NCBI GenBank assembly: GCA_016710365.1
Contig: JADJVW010000016.1
Span: 82,901-146,900, forward strand
DNA: 64,000 nt
Origin: Candidatus Caldilinea saccharophila
GTDB taxonomy: Bacteria; Chloroflexota; Anaerolineae; Caldilineales; Caldilineaceae
Direction: 5' to 3'
Part shown: in pieces, positions 38,701 to 50,048 of the stretch
Numbering within the stretch: position 1 is the stretch's first letter
How the letters are laid out: every line of letters starts with the position of its first letter
The notes under the pieces: model-generated
Told to the model about the DNA's origin: nothing
Databases searched by the model: none
The model's input: the letters and a program-made list of their open reading frames with translations, nothing else
Made by a program: the position numbers and the translations under genes

Positions 38701-39781
38701 ACCCTCCAGGTCGGCGCGGATGCGCCGTGCCGCGTGTTGGTGAACGGCGTCGAGGTGGGACGGCAGGGGGGCTTTGATCCTTATCACAGCCCGGCGCGCG
38801 TGCAGCCCTATCCTGTGGGCAACCTGCGGCAAGGGCGCAACCAGATCGAACTCGAAACCCAGGATGTGGGCCGCAAAGCTGCCGTGGTCGCGGATGGCGT
38901 TGCCGTTGACGCGGACGGGCGTCGCTTCACCTGGAGCAGCGGCCCTGCCTGGCAGGTGCGCCGCGACGATGCCGCGCCTGTCCCGGTCGAGTTGCGTCGG
39001 CGCCAGTGGGCGGATATGAAGTTCGACTTTATGCAGCCTGTCTTTGTCGATATGGATCCCAGCTTCTCGCATCTGTGGCGACGTCCCCATCCGCTGCCCG
39101 CCGCCGGATTGGCTGGAGGATGCGCGCACCGACGACACGGCAGTCGCCATCGCGCCGGATCCCTATGCCGGCGCCGCGCAGGTCGCATGGCTGCGCTGGC
39201 GCGTGCCGCCGGGCGCACTGGAGATGAACGCGCCTGTTCAGGGCCACGCACGCGTCTGGATTGAGGGCATCGAGACAGCCGTCGGCGGCGATGGTCAAAT
39301 TCACCTGGGTGACGAGGCGACTCATGTACGCACTGCGGTGATGCGCGTCGAGGCGGCGCGCGGTGACAGCGGCGGCCGTTTGTTGCGTGGCCCAGTCACC
39401 TATCGCACGGGTGAAGGTCGCATCGAGTTGGGGCTGTGGGCGGAGCAGGGGCTGGAGAGCTATGCCGGCGGCATTCGCTACCGGCGCACAGTTACGCTTG
39501 ACGCTTTACCGGCGGGCCGGCTTTGGCTTGATCTAGGACATGTGCGCGGCACGGCGGAGGTGTGGATCAACGGCCAATCGGCCGGCGTGCGGGTGTTGTC
39601 GCCCTATCGCTACGACGTGACGGCGTGGGTGCAGACTGGCGCAAACCAGATCGAAGTGTTGGTGCTGAACACACTGGCGCCCTATCTGGACGTACAAAGC
39701 CCGACTTTCTACGTCTTTCCTGGCCAATGTGATTCTGGGCTGCTCGGGCCGGTGCGGATGTTGACGACGCATCAAGGGTGA
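35720..39781 (+). CDS. Giant GH106/GH2-like glycoside hydrolase (four frame breaks)
   Basis: About 1,353 aa when frames are joined (breaks near 36570, 37295, 37690 and 39100; net shift zero). The N-terminal part WWWSGERLDRSRLRWQLERF with the acidic block GSFQDELPSLATWSADF, GYDLITRLPELW and later WIESFHSSGWGGTLEE matches the catalytic barrel of GH106 alpha-L-rhamnosidase-like enzymes. Several beta-sandwich domains follow, with GH2-type carbohydrate-binding strands (QLWINGAEV, CRVLVNGVEVGR) and a C-terminal YRRTVTLDALPAGRLWLDLG / AEVWINGQSAGVRV / LVLNTL block. No signal peptide is visible, so it would act on imported oligosaccharides. The family call is by motif and layout only. Confidence 0.75.
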
Positions 39782-39838
39782 GGTGTAGCGAGCCTTCTAG
39801 CGTCACACCACCGTCTATACTACCCTCTATGGATTTGA

Positions 39839-39887
39839 CTTTCGGGAAATGGATCAGGTGCGGTTCGTCTGACCCATTTCCCGAAAG
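39839..39887. terminator. Long hairpin after the glycosidase gene
   Basis: CTTTCGGGAAATGG (39839-39852) pairs perfectly with 39874-39887, and TCAG/CTGA extends it past one A-C mismatch. No T run follows, so it could be a terminator working in either direction or an mRNA-protecting stem. Confidence 0.6.
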
Positions 39888-39939
39888 CCGCCCGTGATCT
39901 GTGCAACCTGGGGATAAAGTCAACGTTCTTGAAACAAGA

Positions 39940-39968
39940 TTGACACGATAAATAATCTATGTTACATT
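39940..39968 (+). promoter_or_regulatory. Promoter of the Dpp/Opp-type operon
   Basis: TTGACA (39940-39945), exactly 17 bp, TACATT (39963-39968). The leader to ATG 40284 would be about 310 nt and includes the CCAGTGA dyad. Confidence 0.5.
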
Positions 39969-40283
39969 TATTCTTAGATTCCCAAATCGAAAGTAAATAA
40001 CTGTTATTCGCAAGCAAAACAAAATTTCCAGCTTTTTATTTTGTGTTGGAATTCAGGTGACGGAGCTCCCATTAGTTTAGTCGGCGCTTACAAACGTTCT
40101 GTTTTGTGTTGACATCCCAAAGTAAACTCATCGTGTTCTATTCCAGTGACACTCACTGGATTGATGTTTGTTGGTAACTTGGACTGACCCCCAAACGCGG
40201 CTTGGTGTAACCCAAAATGCGTTGCGGCACCGTCAGTCTTTGGTTCACTTCCATAATCGTTTTAAATCAAGGAGAGGAGTCCC

Positions 40284-42258
40284 ATGCGAAAGGTTACGGT
40301 TGCAAGTCTGCTCGTCATTTTGGCGCTGGTATTGGCTGCGTGTGGAGGCGCCCCGGCTGCACCACCAGCCGACGCCCCTGCAGTAGATGCCCCGGCTGCG
40401 GAAGCGCCAGCCGCGGCTGCGCCCTCAGGCGAGATGGCAATGGAAGCCCCAAGTCTGGCGGAAGCTGTAGCGGCCGGCACATTGCCCCCGCTGGAAGATC
40501 GTCTGCCGAAGGTTCCGTTCGTGGTTGGCCCAGGCGTGTTGCTGAGCGAGGCCAATGTGCCGAACTGGGCGCCAGGTCAGTACGGCGGCACCATGAACTC
40601 GGCGCACAGCGTCGCCGACTGGTCGCCCGATGTTTTCGTCATGATGAACGAGCCGCTGCTGCAGGCGCCGACCTGAGCGTGCAGGGCATCCAGGGCAATG
40701 TCCTGAAGAGCTTTGAGGTGAGCGACGACAATACCGTCTTCACCTTCAAAATGCGCGAAGGGCTGAAGTGGTCGGACGGCGAGCCGGTCACCACCGAAGA
40801 TGTCCGCTTCACGTGGGAGAACATTTACGGTAATGAGAAGCTCTTCGCGACCGGCGTGCCTGCGCGCTTCCGCACGGGTTACGACCCGGCCGGCGACCCG
40901 ATGACGCTGGATATTATGGACGACTACAACTTTACGTTGACGTCGACGGGTCCCTACGGTGGTTTCCTGCGCAACATCACCATTGAAGGCTGGAACGGCT
41001 ACACCGAGCTGATCAACCCGGCGCACGTGCTCAAGCAATGGCATCCCGATTTCACGCCGATCGAAGATATGAAGGCGGACCTGGAAGCCAACAACCTGAC
41101 CGACGAGTGGTGGCAACTCTTCTCGCAGCAGAAACGCTGCCAGAGTTGGGACGTGACGCGCGCTCGCTGCATCGGCTACCCCACGCTGACCCCGTGGATC
41201 TCCGTGCAGCCAGAGTCGCCCGGCATCATGGTCTTCGAGCGCAATCCCTATTACTTCAAGGTTGACACGGAAGGCAAACAACTGCCCTACATCGACAAGA
41301 TTGTGTCGGTGCAGGTGGAAGACGTCGAGATGGTCAATCAGCGGTGCTGTCCGGCGACGTGGACTTCCTGCGGGAGAGCACGGCGCTGATAAAGGTGCCA
41401 CTGTACAAGGAGAATGAGGAAAAGGGCGGTTTCCGCACCGTGCTGACCGACATGCATGTCGACTCCAGCATGCTCTACCTCAACCAGACCTTCAACGACG
41501 AGACCTGGCGCAAAGTTGCCCAGGACATCCGTTTCCGCAAGGCGTTGAGCCACGCTATCGACCGCCAGGAGATCATCGACAGCGTCTACTACGGCATGGC
41601 CGAGATGCCGATGGTAAGCGTCGGCGAAGAGAACTCCACCTATGACGTGGATGCCGCCAACGCCCTGTTGGACGAAATGGGGATGACCGAGCGCGACGCC
41701 AACGGTATGCGCATGGTTGACGGCAAACCTTTCTCCATCCTGCTCGAGCACGGCGCACACGCGCCGGACCTGGAGTCGGTGGCGGAGTTGGTCTCCGAGC
41801 AACTGAAGGATGTCGGCATTGACCTGCAGGTGAAGCGCATCGACCCGCAGTTGTGGGATCAGCGCAATCTTGCCAATGGGCTTCAGGCGACGATGTTCTG
41901 GGGCCATGACCAGGGCTGGGACAGCGACTACACCGGCAGCGACAGCTTCAACCGCACCGCGCGTGCGTGGCACCTGTGGCACCAGACCAACGGCGCCGAA
42001 GGCGAGGAGCCGCCGCAGTGGGTGAAGGACATGTATGCGTTGGACGTCGCCCGCTGGAGTTCGGTCTCCGGCTCCGATGAGTTCAACCAGCTTAAGGAAG
42101 ATAGCTTTGCCTGGGTGCGCGAAAACCTGCCCGCGATCACGATCGTAGAAAAGGTGAAGTACCCGATGATCGCCGCAGCGAACCTTCGCAACGTGGCGGA
42201 AGGCGGCTATGCCATCGCCTCGAACTTCGCAGGCGAGCAGCTTTGGTTTGAGCAGTAA
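40284..42258 (+). CDS. ABC peptide/oligosaccharide-type substrate-binding lipoprotein (family 5; two frame breaks)
   Basis: About 658 aa. Sec lipoprotein signal with lipobox LAAC (Cys20), then a Pro/Ala-rich linker. Family 5 (DppA/OppA) core: FTFKMREGLKWSDGEPVTTEDV, VFERNPYYFKVDTEGKQLPYIDK, GDVDFLRE and FRKALSHAIDRQEII. Breaks lie at about 40668 and 41340; the intact paralogue at 52002 aligns across both. GGAGAGGAG precedes ATG 40284. In Chloroflexota such proteins often bind sugars or glycosides rather than peptides. Its permeases and ATPases follow in the same operon. Confidence 0.88.
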
Positions 42259-42268
42259 TTGATCTTCA

Positions 42269-42309
42269 GCGAGAGAGGCCGGCCAGCTCAACTGGCCGGC
42301 CTCTCTCGC
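42269..42309. terminator. Strong intercistronic hairpin after the binding-protein gene
   Basis: Perfect 18-bp GC-rich stem GCGAGAGAGGCCGGCCAG (42269-42286) with its complement (42292-42309) and a CTCAA loop, 10 bp after the stop. It should limit readthrough into, or protect the message ahead of, the permease genes. Confidence 0.75.
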
Positions 42310-42347
42310 ACCGTCCTGGCTTGAAGCACCCCACAAGCGTTCGAATG

Positions 42348-42425
42348 CAGCAGAAAATGGCCTCCAAATCGTTAGATGTAAACAAACGGCTTGACACGGC
42401 GGAGACTCGCCGCCATTTTCTGCTG
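42348..42425. repeat. 13-bp inverted repeat spanning the binding protein-permease gap
   Basis: CAGCAGAAAATGG (42348-42360) and its exact complement (42413-42425), 52 nt apart, with an inner CGGCG/CGCCG stem. It ends about 48 bp before the permease start. Confidence 0.6.
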
Positions 42426-42473
42426 TACAAGTGAGACTGGCGTTGCACCATCTTCTTCAGGAGGTAGCTATAC

Positions 42474-43472
42474 GTGCTCGTCTATATCATTCGTCGTCTA
42501 TTGATGTTGATTCCGATTCTGCTCCTGGTTTCGTTCATCGCCTTTTTCGTGATTGAACTGCCGCCCGGTGACTGGGTGACGACTTATGTTTCCCAACTGC
42601 GCACCTCCGGCATCCAGATGTCCGACCAGGAGGCGCAGCGTCTGACTGCACTCTACGGCTTTGACCAACCCACCTACGTGCGCTATTTCAAATGGATTAC
42701 GGGCATCGTCACTCGCGGTGATTTTGGCTGGTCATTTCAGTGGGGCAGGCCTGTTGGTGAGGTGATTGCGGAGCGGCTCCCCATTACGTTAGCGATTTCG
42801 TTGATGGCTCTGGTTTTTTCGTGGATAGTTGCGATCCCGATTGGGATCTATTCGGCCACTCATCAATATTCGCTCATCGATTACCTGGCTACGTTTATCG
42901 GATTTATCGGCCTGGCGACGCCCGGATTTTTGCTGGCAATGATTTTGGCGTGGGCGGCGAATCAGTTTCTTGGCTTCTCGGCGCTCGGCCTGTATTCAAA
43001 AGAATTTCTAGATGCGCCGTGGAGTTTTGCCAAAGCCATGAACATGCTCCAGCACATGATCTTGCCATTGATCATCATCGGTATGGCAAGCGCCGGCTCC
43101 ACGATCCGCGTGCTGCGCGGCAACCTGCTCGATGAACTCAAAAAACAATATGTCGTCACCGCACGCGCCAAGGGATTGTCGGAAACCCAACTGCTGCTGA
43201 AATACCCGGTGCGGTTGGCGCTGAATCCTGTCTTCAGCACGATCGGCTGGTTGCTGCCCGCCATTTTTGCCGGTGAAGTGCTCATTTCGATTGTCTTGAG
43301 CGTGCCGTCGATCGGCCCACTGTTGCTGCGTTCTACGCTGGCGCAGGACATGTATCTGACCGGCAGCATCGTGCTGATTTTGAGCGCGCTGACGATCTTT
43401 GGCAGCCTGATCTCGGACATCTATCTGGCCTGGGCTGACCCACGCATTCGCTATGGAGGTCTCAGCAAATGA
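42474..43472 (+). CDS. dppB: Dpp/Opp-type ABC permease, first subunit
   Basis: 332 aa. Opens MLVYIIRRLLMLIPILLLVSFIAFF as in DppB/OppB, with six spans and the binding-protein-dependent loop VVTARAKGLSETQLLLKYPVRLALNP. A GTG start at 42474 is preceded by AGGAGG. The stop overlaps the next start (ATGA at 43469-43472). Confidence 0.92.
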   Translation: MLVYIIRRLLMLIPILLLVSFIAFFVIELPPGDWVTTYVSQLRTSGIQMSDQEAQRLTALYGFDQPTYVRYFKWITGIVTRGDFGWSFQWGRPVGEVIAERLPITLAISLMALVFSWIVAIPIGIYSATHQYSLIDYLATFIGFIGLATPGFLLAMILAWAANQFLGFSALGLYSKEFLDAPWSFAKAMNMLQHMILPLIIIGMASAGSTIRVLRGNLLDELKKQYVVTARAKGLSETQLLLKYPVRLALNPVFSTIGWLLPAIFAGEVLISIVLSVPSIGPLLLRSTLAQDMYLTGSIVLILSALTIFGSLISDIYLAWADPRIRYGGLSK

Positions 43473-44668
43473 GCACGCAGATTTCCGAACGCAGCAAGAG
43501 CAGCGTGACCGGCAGCGCGCCTTTTCTCGACGAAGCGGAGGATCGCAGCCTCGGTTCGCTGGACGAGCGGCTGGAAGCAGCCGACGAGCGTTTCTACTAC
43601 GCCAATCCGTGGCAATTGATCTTGTGGCGCTTTCGGCGCCACCGGTTGGCGATGATCTCGCTGGTGCTGCTGATTTTGCTCTATCTCGGCGCGATCTTTG
43701 CTGAGTTCGTCAGCCCCTATTCGGCGACCTGGCGCTCCCAGGGTCTGCAAATGATGCCGCCCACCAATATTCACATTTTCCACGAGGGAGCGTTATATAG
43801 ACCGTTCGTTTACGGGTTGGAAAAAACGTTGGATAAAGAGACCTTTAAATACATTTTCACCGAAGATACCAGCACACCTTATCCTATCCTGTTTTTCACG
43901 CAGGGGGAGGAATATAAGATGTGGGGGATGTGGCCGATGAGTATCCATCTCTTCGGCACTGGGGAAGGCGCGCCGCCGATCATGCTGTTCGGCTCCGACG
44001 AGTTGGGGCGCGACATTTTTTCGCGCACTATTTTTGGATCGCGCATCTCGCTCTCGATCGGTCTGTTCGGCGTCTTGATCAGCTTCATGCTGGGCGTTAT
44101 GATCGGCGGCGTCTCTGGTTACTTTGGCGGCACGACCGACGAGGTCATTCAGCGCCTGATCGACGTGCTCATCTCGATCCCGCTGATTCCCTTCTGGATG
44201 GCGCTCTCCGCGGCGCTGCCGCGCACCTGGGACGCCACGCAGACCTTCTTTGCGATTACGCTGATCCTGGCGGCAGTGGGGTGGACTGGGCTGGCGCGCG
44301 TGGTGCGCGGCAAGCTGCTCGCTCTGCGCGAGGAAGATTACGCGTTGGCCGCGCAAGTGGCCGGCGCCAGCAAGTCGCGCATTATCTTCCGCCATCTAAT
44401 GCCGGGCTTTACGAGCCATCTGATCGTGTCGATCACGCTGGCGATTCCGGTCGCTATTCTCGGTGAGACGGCGCTCAGCTTCCTGGGGCTGGGCATTCAG
44501 CCGCCGGCGGTGAGCTGGGGCGTGCTGCTCAAGGATGCGCAGGATCTCGTGGCCGTGGCGCAGCAGCCCTGGCGCTTGATCCCGGCGCTCTTCGTGATCG
44601 GCACGGTGCTGCTCTTCAACTTCGTCGGCGACGGTCTGCGCGATGCCGCCGACCCATATTCGGCGTGA
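43469..44668 (+). CDS. dppC: Dpp/Opp-type ABC permease, second subunit
   Basis: 399 aa, longer than usual because of an extra loop after the first span (about residues 85-165, periplasmic side). Cytoplasmic N-terminal tail, then RFRRHRLAMISLVLLILLYLGAIFAEF. Later FGSDELGRDIFSRTIFGSRISLSIG and the ATPase-docking loop EEDYALAAQVAGASKSRIIFRHLMPG are typical of DppC/OppC. It is translationally coupled to the preceding permease. Confidence 0.92.
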   Translation: MSTQISERSKSSVTGSAPFLDEAEDRSLGSLDERLEAADERFYYANPWQLILWRFRRHRLAMISLVLLILLYLGAIFAEFVSPYSATWRSQGLQMMPPTNIHIFHEGALYRPFVYGLEKTLDKETFKYIFTEDTSTPYPILFFTQGEEYKMWGMWPMSIHLFGTGEGAPPIMLFGSDELGRDIFSRTIFGSRISLSIGLFGVLISFMLGVMIGGVSGYFGGTTDEVIQRLIDVLISIPLIPFWMALSAALPRTWDATQTFFAITLILAAVGWTGLARVVRGKLLALREEDYALAAQVAGASKSRIIFRHLMPGFTSHLIVSITLAIPVAILGETALSFLGLGIQPPAVSWGVLLKDAQDLVAVAQQPWRLIPALFVIGTVLLFNFVGDGLRDAADPYSA

Positions 44669-44702
44669 TCCGGTCTTGCATCGGTGAACCCCAGCAGGGC
44701 GA

Positions 44703-45728
44703 ATGAATATGCAAACTACGAACAATGTTCTGGTCGATGTACAAGATTTGAAGGTGCAATTCCTGTTACATGAAGGCACCGTCCATGCGCTCGAAGGCGT
44801 CAGTTTCCAGATTCAACAAGGGAAAACTTTGGGCGTTATCGGTGAAAGCGGTTCCGGCAAGTCGGTGACCGCCCAGGCGATCATGGGCATTATCCCATCG
44901 CCGCCGGGGAAAGTGGTGGGCGGTCGCGTGCTCCTGAACCTGCCGGAAAATGACGCCAGCGTGCGCGTCGTCAATGTGACGGAGCTGCCGCCCAGCGGTG
45001 CGGAGATTCGCAGTATCCGCGGCAAAGAAATCTCCATGATTTTCCAGGAGCCAATGACCTCCTTCAGCCCGGTGCATACGCTGGGCAACCAGATCATGGA
45101 AGCCGTGCAGATCCACTATCCCGATGTCAGCAAGAAGGAAGCGCGTGAACGCGCGGTCGAGATGATGCGACGCGTCGGCATTCCACGCGCCGAGGAGCGC
45201 ATCGACGCCTACCCCTATCAATTTTCCGGCGGAATGCGGCAGCGCGCCATGATCGCCATGTCGCTGGTCTGCAACCCGCGCATGGTGATTGCCGACGAGC
45301 CTACCACGGCGCTTGACGTAACGATCGAGGCGCAGATTCTGGAGCTGCTCAAGGATCTGCAAAAAGAGTTTGGCATGGCAATCATGTACATCAGTCACGA
45401 CCTGACGGTGGTCGGCGGTGTGGCGGATGAGGTGATGGTCATGTACCTGGGGCTGGTGATGGAGCACGCGGCGACCGACGAGCTTTTCGACAACCCGCTC
45501 CATCCCTACACCGAAGCGCTGTGGCGTTCGATCCCGACGATCGATGGCGACATTGAGCGGCTCACCCCGATCCGTGGGGTGCTGCCGAGTCCTTTTGCCG
45601 TGCATCAGGGATGCCCCTTCTATTCGCGCTGTGAAAAACGGATTGAGGGTGTGTGCGACCAATCGCGGCCACCCATGATCGAGGCGCGTCCGCAACATTG
45701 GGTGCGCTGCTTCCTGTACACCGAGTAA
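44703..45728 (+). CDS. dppD: Dpp/Opp-type ABC transporter ATPase
   Basis: 341 aa. Walker A GESGSGKSVT, Q loop FQEPMTSFSPV, ABC signature FSGGMRQR, Walker B MVIADEPTTALDV and the switch His in YISHDLTVV. The C-terminal oligopeptide/dipeptide-type region with cysteines (GCPFYSRCEKR, VCDQSRPPM) is present; in related proteins it binds an iron-sulfur cluster. It forms a heterodimer with the next gene product. Confidence 0.94.
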   Translation: MNMQTTNNVLVDVQDLKVQFLLHEGTVHALEGVSFQIQQGKTLGVIGESGSGKSVTAQAIMGIIPSPPGKVVGGRVLLNLPENDASVRVVNVTELPPSGAEIRSIRGKEISMIFQEPMTSFSPVHTLGNQIMEAVQIHYPDVSKKEARERAVEMMRRVGIPRAEERIDAYPYQFSGGMRQRAMIAMSLVCNPRMVIADEPTTALDVTIEAQILELLKDLQKEFGMAIMYISHDLTVVGGVADEVMVMYLGLVMEHAATDELFDNPLHPYTEALWRSIPTIDGDIERLTPIRGVLPSPFAVHQGCPFYSRCEKRIEGVCDQSRPPMIEARPQHWVRCFLYTE

Positions 45729-45771
45729 AGAGAGCATCGCTAGAGAAAGACCAGCCAGAGAAAGACCAGCC

Positions 45772-46784
<1,013 letters not shown>

Positions 46785-46807
<23 letters not shown>

Positions 46808-48910
46808 TACGGGGCAGGAGCTTGTCGATCCGCCTGTAAGCGCCTACGTTGCAGCCTACGGGCTGTGGCTCTTCACCTTTCTGGTCGGGCTGCTCGTGGC
46901 CTTGGCCGTACGCGACCTCTCCCAGATGGCGATGCTCTTTACGACCTGGGATCGCTACGCCGTCCACGTGTTTAACCAGGTGGGCGTGGTGGTGCTGGTC
47001 GTGTTGTTGCTCGTGCTGCTGGTGACCACTGAGGCGTATTACCGGAACGGTGTGCCGCGCGGGCAGCTTTTTCTGCGCTTTGCGCGCGTTGTTGGCATCC
47101 TGGCGCTGATTCTGGCGGCGGCCCAGGCGTTGCGTCTGGTGCTGGAAGTAGTCGCTGGCTCGGTGAATTTGATCAGCGTGCTGATTCTGGCAGCCGTGCT
47201 GCTGGTGTATGTCTGGACGCGCACGATGGTGCAGCGCCGCACACAACCAGCAACGGGCGCAGCGCAGACGCGCGCGCAGAGATTGCAGGCGCACATTCTG
47301 ATCATTGCTGCTTTAGCCGCGGGCGCCGTGCTGATGGCCCTGCCGATCAAGTTTCCCCTCAATCCCTACGACGAAGGGCTGGCGTTGGTCAACGGGATGC
47401 GTGTGTTGAACGGCGACATCCCATTCCGCGACTATTGGGCGATCTACCCGCCGGGGCAATCCTACGTGCTGGCCGCGCTCTTTGGCGTGGCTGGCCAGAG
47501 CGTCCTCGTCGAACGCGTCTACGACACGCTTGTGCGGATGGCGCTGGCCCTGGTGCTCTATCTGGTGGCGGCGTGTGCTGCGGTCGTGGCGGTGGGCGGT
47601 GGCGCCTTACCTGGCTGCGGCAGTCCTGCTGGCCGCGGCGACCTTCTATGGCTACGCGGTTTTCCCTGCGTTGCTCTTTGGGTTTGCCGCGCTGCTGCTG
47701 AGTTTCCGCTATCTGGACACCGGCGCGCGGGGCTGGCTGATCGGCGCCGGCCTACTGGTAGGGATAACCACCTTTTTCCGGCTCGATCTTGGCTTTTATA
47801 CGGCGGCGTCGGTCGGCGTGCTGCTGATCCTCACCTGGCTGTTGCCGCCTGATGAGAATGCAGGCTGGGGGGTGCGCACGCGTCGCCTGCTGCTGGCTTT
47901 GCTCGCGGTCGCGGGGCCGGCTGCGTTGTTGGTGCTGGCGTTTTATGGCTATCTTGGCGCTGTCGCCGGTTTTGACGTCATGGTCGAGAACCTGCTCGTG
48001 TTTCCGGCGACCACCTTCCGGGCGGTGCGCCATCTTCCCTACCCGCCGTTGCTGCCGAACTGGTCGATCTGGTCTGGTGAGGGCAGTCTTGACGTGCGGC
48101 TGGGCCGTCTATTTGGCGATTATCTGCGCTTCTACATTCCCTTGCTGGTCTACGCATTGTCCGCCCTGCTGTTGCTGTGGTCTGCAATCCGTTCCTGGCG
48201 CGGCGGCAGGCGCTTTGCACGCACCGATAGCATGGCAGCCGCGCTCGTCGTGATGGGCGCAGGGCTGTTTGTGCAGGCGCTGAGCCGCTATGACGAGATT
48301 CACGTGCTGCCGGCAGCGCTGGTTGTGGTTATCTTGATCGCGTGGCTGGTGCGACAGATCCCCGCGGCGCGCTGGGAGAAACCCTGGGTGGCGGCGCCTG
48401 TCGTGCTGCTGCTGCTTGTGCCTGTACTGCTGTATTTTGTGGCGCCTTATAGTCGTCTCAGCGAGTTCGTACGCGAGTATCCGCCGCAGGGATGCTACTC
48501 TACCCTGCCGCGCGCCGGTTGTGTGCCGACGCTGCCAGGACAGGACGATGTCGTCCAGATTCTCGAACATCAAGCGCCGGAGGGCGAACCGTTCTTTGCC
48601 GGTCTGCCGCGCCATGACAATGTCTTCGCCAACGATGTCAGCATCTACTTCCTGGCCGGGCCGCCCGATTGCGACGCGCCATCATGAACTTCATCCTGGC
48701 GTGACGACTACTCAGCCCGTGCAGGAAGAAATGGTCGCCGAATTGACCGCGCAGGAGCCTGAGTGGGTGGCGCTCATCAACTGGGGCAACCCGAACGAGC
48801 CAAACGCCAGCCGGTTCAGCAGCGGCGTCACGCTGCTGGACGACTACATTCGCGAAAATTATACGCAGCTTTACACTGTAGAAATGTATGAGGTTTTGCG
48901 ACGTAAATAG
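46785..48910 (+). CDS. Multi-span membrane glycosyltransferase-like protein, GT-C type (two frame breaks)
   Basis: About 708 aa with a dozen or so hydrophobic spans. The motif NPYDEGLALVNGMRVLNGDIPFRDYWAIYPPGQSYVLA corresponds to the first acidic loop (DEG, then ...PPG) of ArnT/PMT-like GT-C enzymes that use polyprenyl-phosphate sugars. The C-terminal soluble part reads GLPRHDNVFANDVSIYFLAG and VALINWGNPNEPNA. Breaks lie near 47595 and 48660. The start overlaps the dppF end by 23 bp, in another frame, so it may be co-expressed. The sugar and acceptor are unknown. Confidence 0.7.
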
Positions 48911-48940
48911 CTGCACTGCTACCTGACTGACCTATCCGGT

Positions 48941-49773
48941 TCAGTCGATAGGGAACAGGCGAGCCATGTGGTTGTTTGAGGCAACAGCAGAGGGGGCATA
49001 TCCCATAATCCGTTTGAACACGCGCGAAAAGTAGAACTGGTCCCGAAATCCAACCGCCTTTGCCGTCTCTTTGACGGAGAGTCCGTGCTCGAACATCAGG
49101 TTGTACGCCGCGACACGCGTTCGCGATGAATCATCGCTGTGGGCGTCGTGCCGAGCTCGCGTTGAAAAAGCAGGTTGACATAGGCCGGGGAAACATTGAA
49201 CGTCTGCGCCAGATCGAGGCGAGAGATAGGATGGGTCAGATTGACGCGGATATAGTCGATCATGGCCTGCATGCGTGGGGTGACTTGGGTGCGTGCGCTG
49301 GGATGCCAGTGGCTGGCAAGCGTGGCGAGTATTTCTCGGGCAATCGCGCTGGTCAATTCCTCTCGGTGTGGCGAGTATCCCTGGTACACCTCGGCCAAAC
49401 GTCGAAAGCGTCCGCGTAGGTAGTCAAAGTCTTCCACTCTTGTCACGATTTCGGGATGAGGCGTCAATCGATAATCGCCGGCCAACCAGGATGAATTCGG
49501 CAACAACTCCAGATGGATGGCCGAAAGCAAACCTTGTTGGCAGTGGGACAACATAGACTTGGAATGAAGAATGCCTGATTCGATAAAAAGCACATCCCCT
49601 TTGTTCAAGAGATGCCGGTGCGCTTCCGTGACATATTCGTATTCACCGCTGACGACAAGGATCAGCTCCAGATCGGGAATGCGGCGGTTGGGCCATGTGG
49701 CGCCGGGCGTCACCTTGATGTAGTTGGCAATGCGGACGACCGGACAAATTTCGCGGATCGATAATACTCGCAC
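48941..49773 (-). CDS. AraC-family transcriptional regulator (one frame break)
   Basis: About 277 aa. An N-terminal cupin-like sensor domain (VVSGEYEYVTEAHRHLLNKGDVLFIESGILHS) is followed by the double helix-turn-helix: YIRVNLTHPISRLDLAQTFNVSPAYVNLLFQRELG and, after a break at about 49112, GLSVKETAKAVGFRDQFYFSRVFKRIMGYAPS. The stop is at 48941. It is divergent from the PhyH gene and probably controls that operon in response to a small ligand, likely a sugar. Confidence 0.9.
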
Positions 49774-49859
49774 TCGAATCTCCCCATCTCTGTGAAGGCT
49801 ATTTTCTTAGCATGGCAAATCTAGCTGGCAGTCAACAGGATAGGCTACTTGTTGATTTT

Positions 49860-49915
49860 TGTCCATGACCTGTCCATCGACATCTATTCCTTAGCCATCC
49901 GCTTGGGTCTATAAT
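49860..49915 (+). promoter_or_regulatory. Promoter and AraC-type half-site candidates before the PhyH gene
   Basis: TATAAT at 49910-49915 without a good -35 box, as at activator-dependent promoters. Just upstream TGTCCAT occurs twice, at 49860-49866 and 49871-49877, 11 bp apart on the same face of the helix. Confidence 0.45.
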
Positions 49916-50048
49916 GTACCGAGATAGCTATCCACTTTCTAATTTTCATCCAGATTCGAACTCTCCTGCCCAATGCCTGGCTTGACCGCATCCCGGCTTG
50001 ATGAGATTCGGATACTGCTGGCCTGAGTGCTGACAAAGGGAACATCCG

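Larger units (their letters stand above)
39782..40283. other. 502-bp intergenic region before the Dpp-type operon
   Basis: AT-rich and without a gene. It contains a strong hairpin at 39839-39887, a promoter at 39940-39968, a second TTGACA box at about 40110 without a clear -10, and a perfect 7-bp dyad CCAGTGA-CAC-TCACTGG (40143-40159) that could be an operator. Confidence 0.6.
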
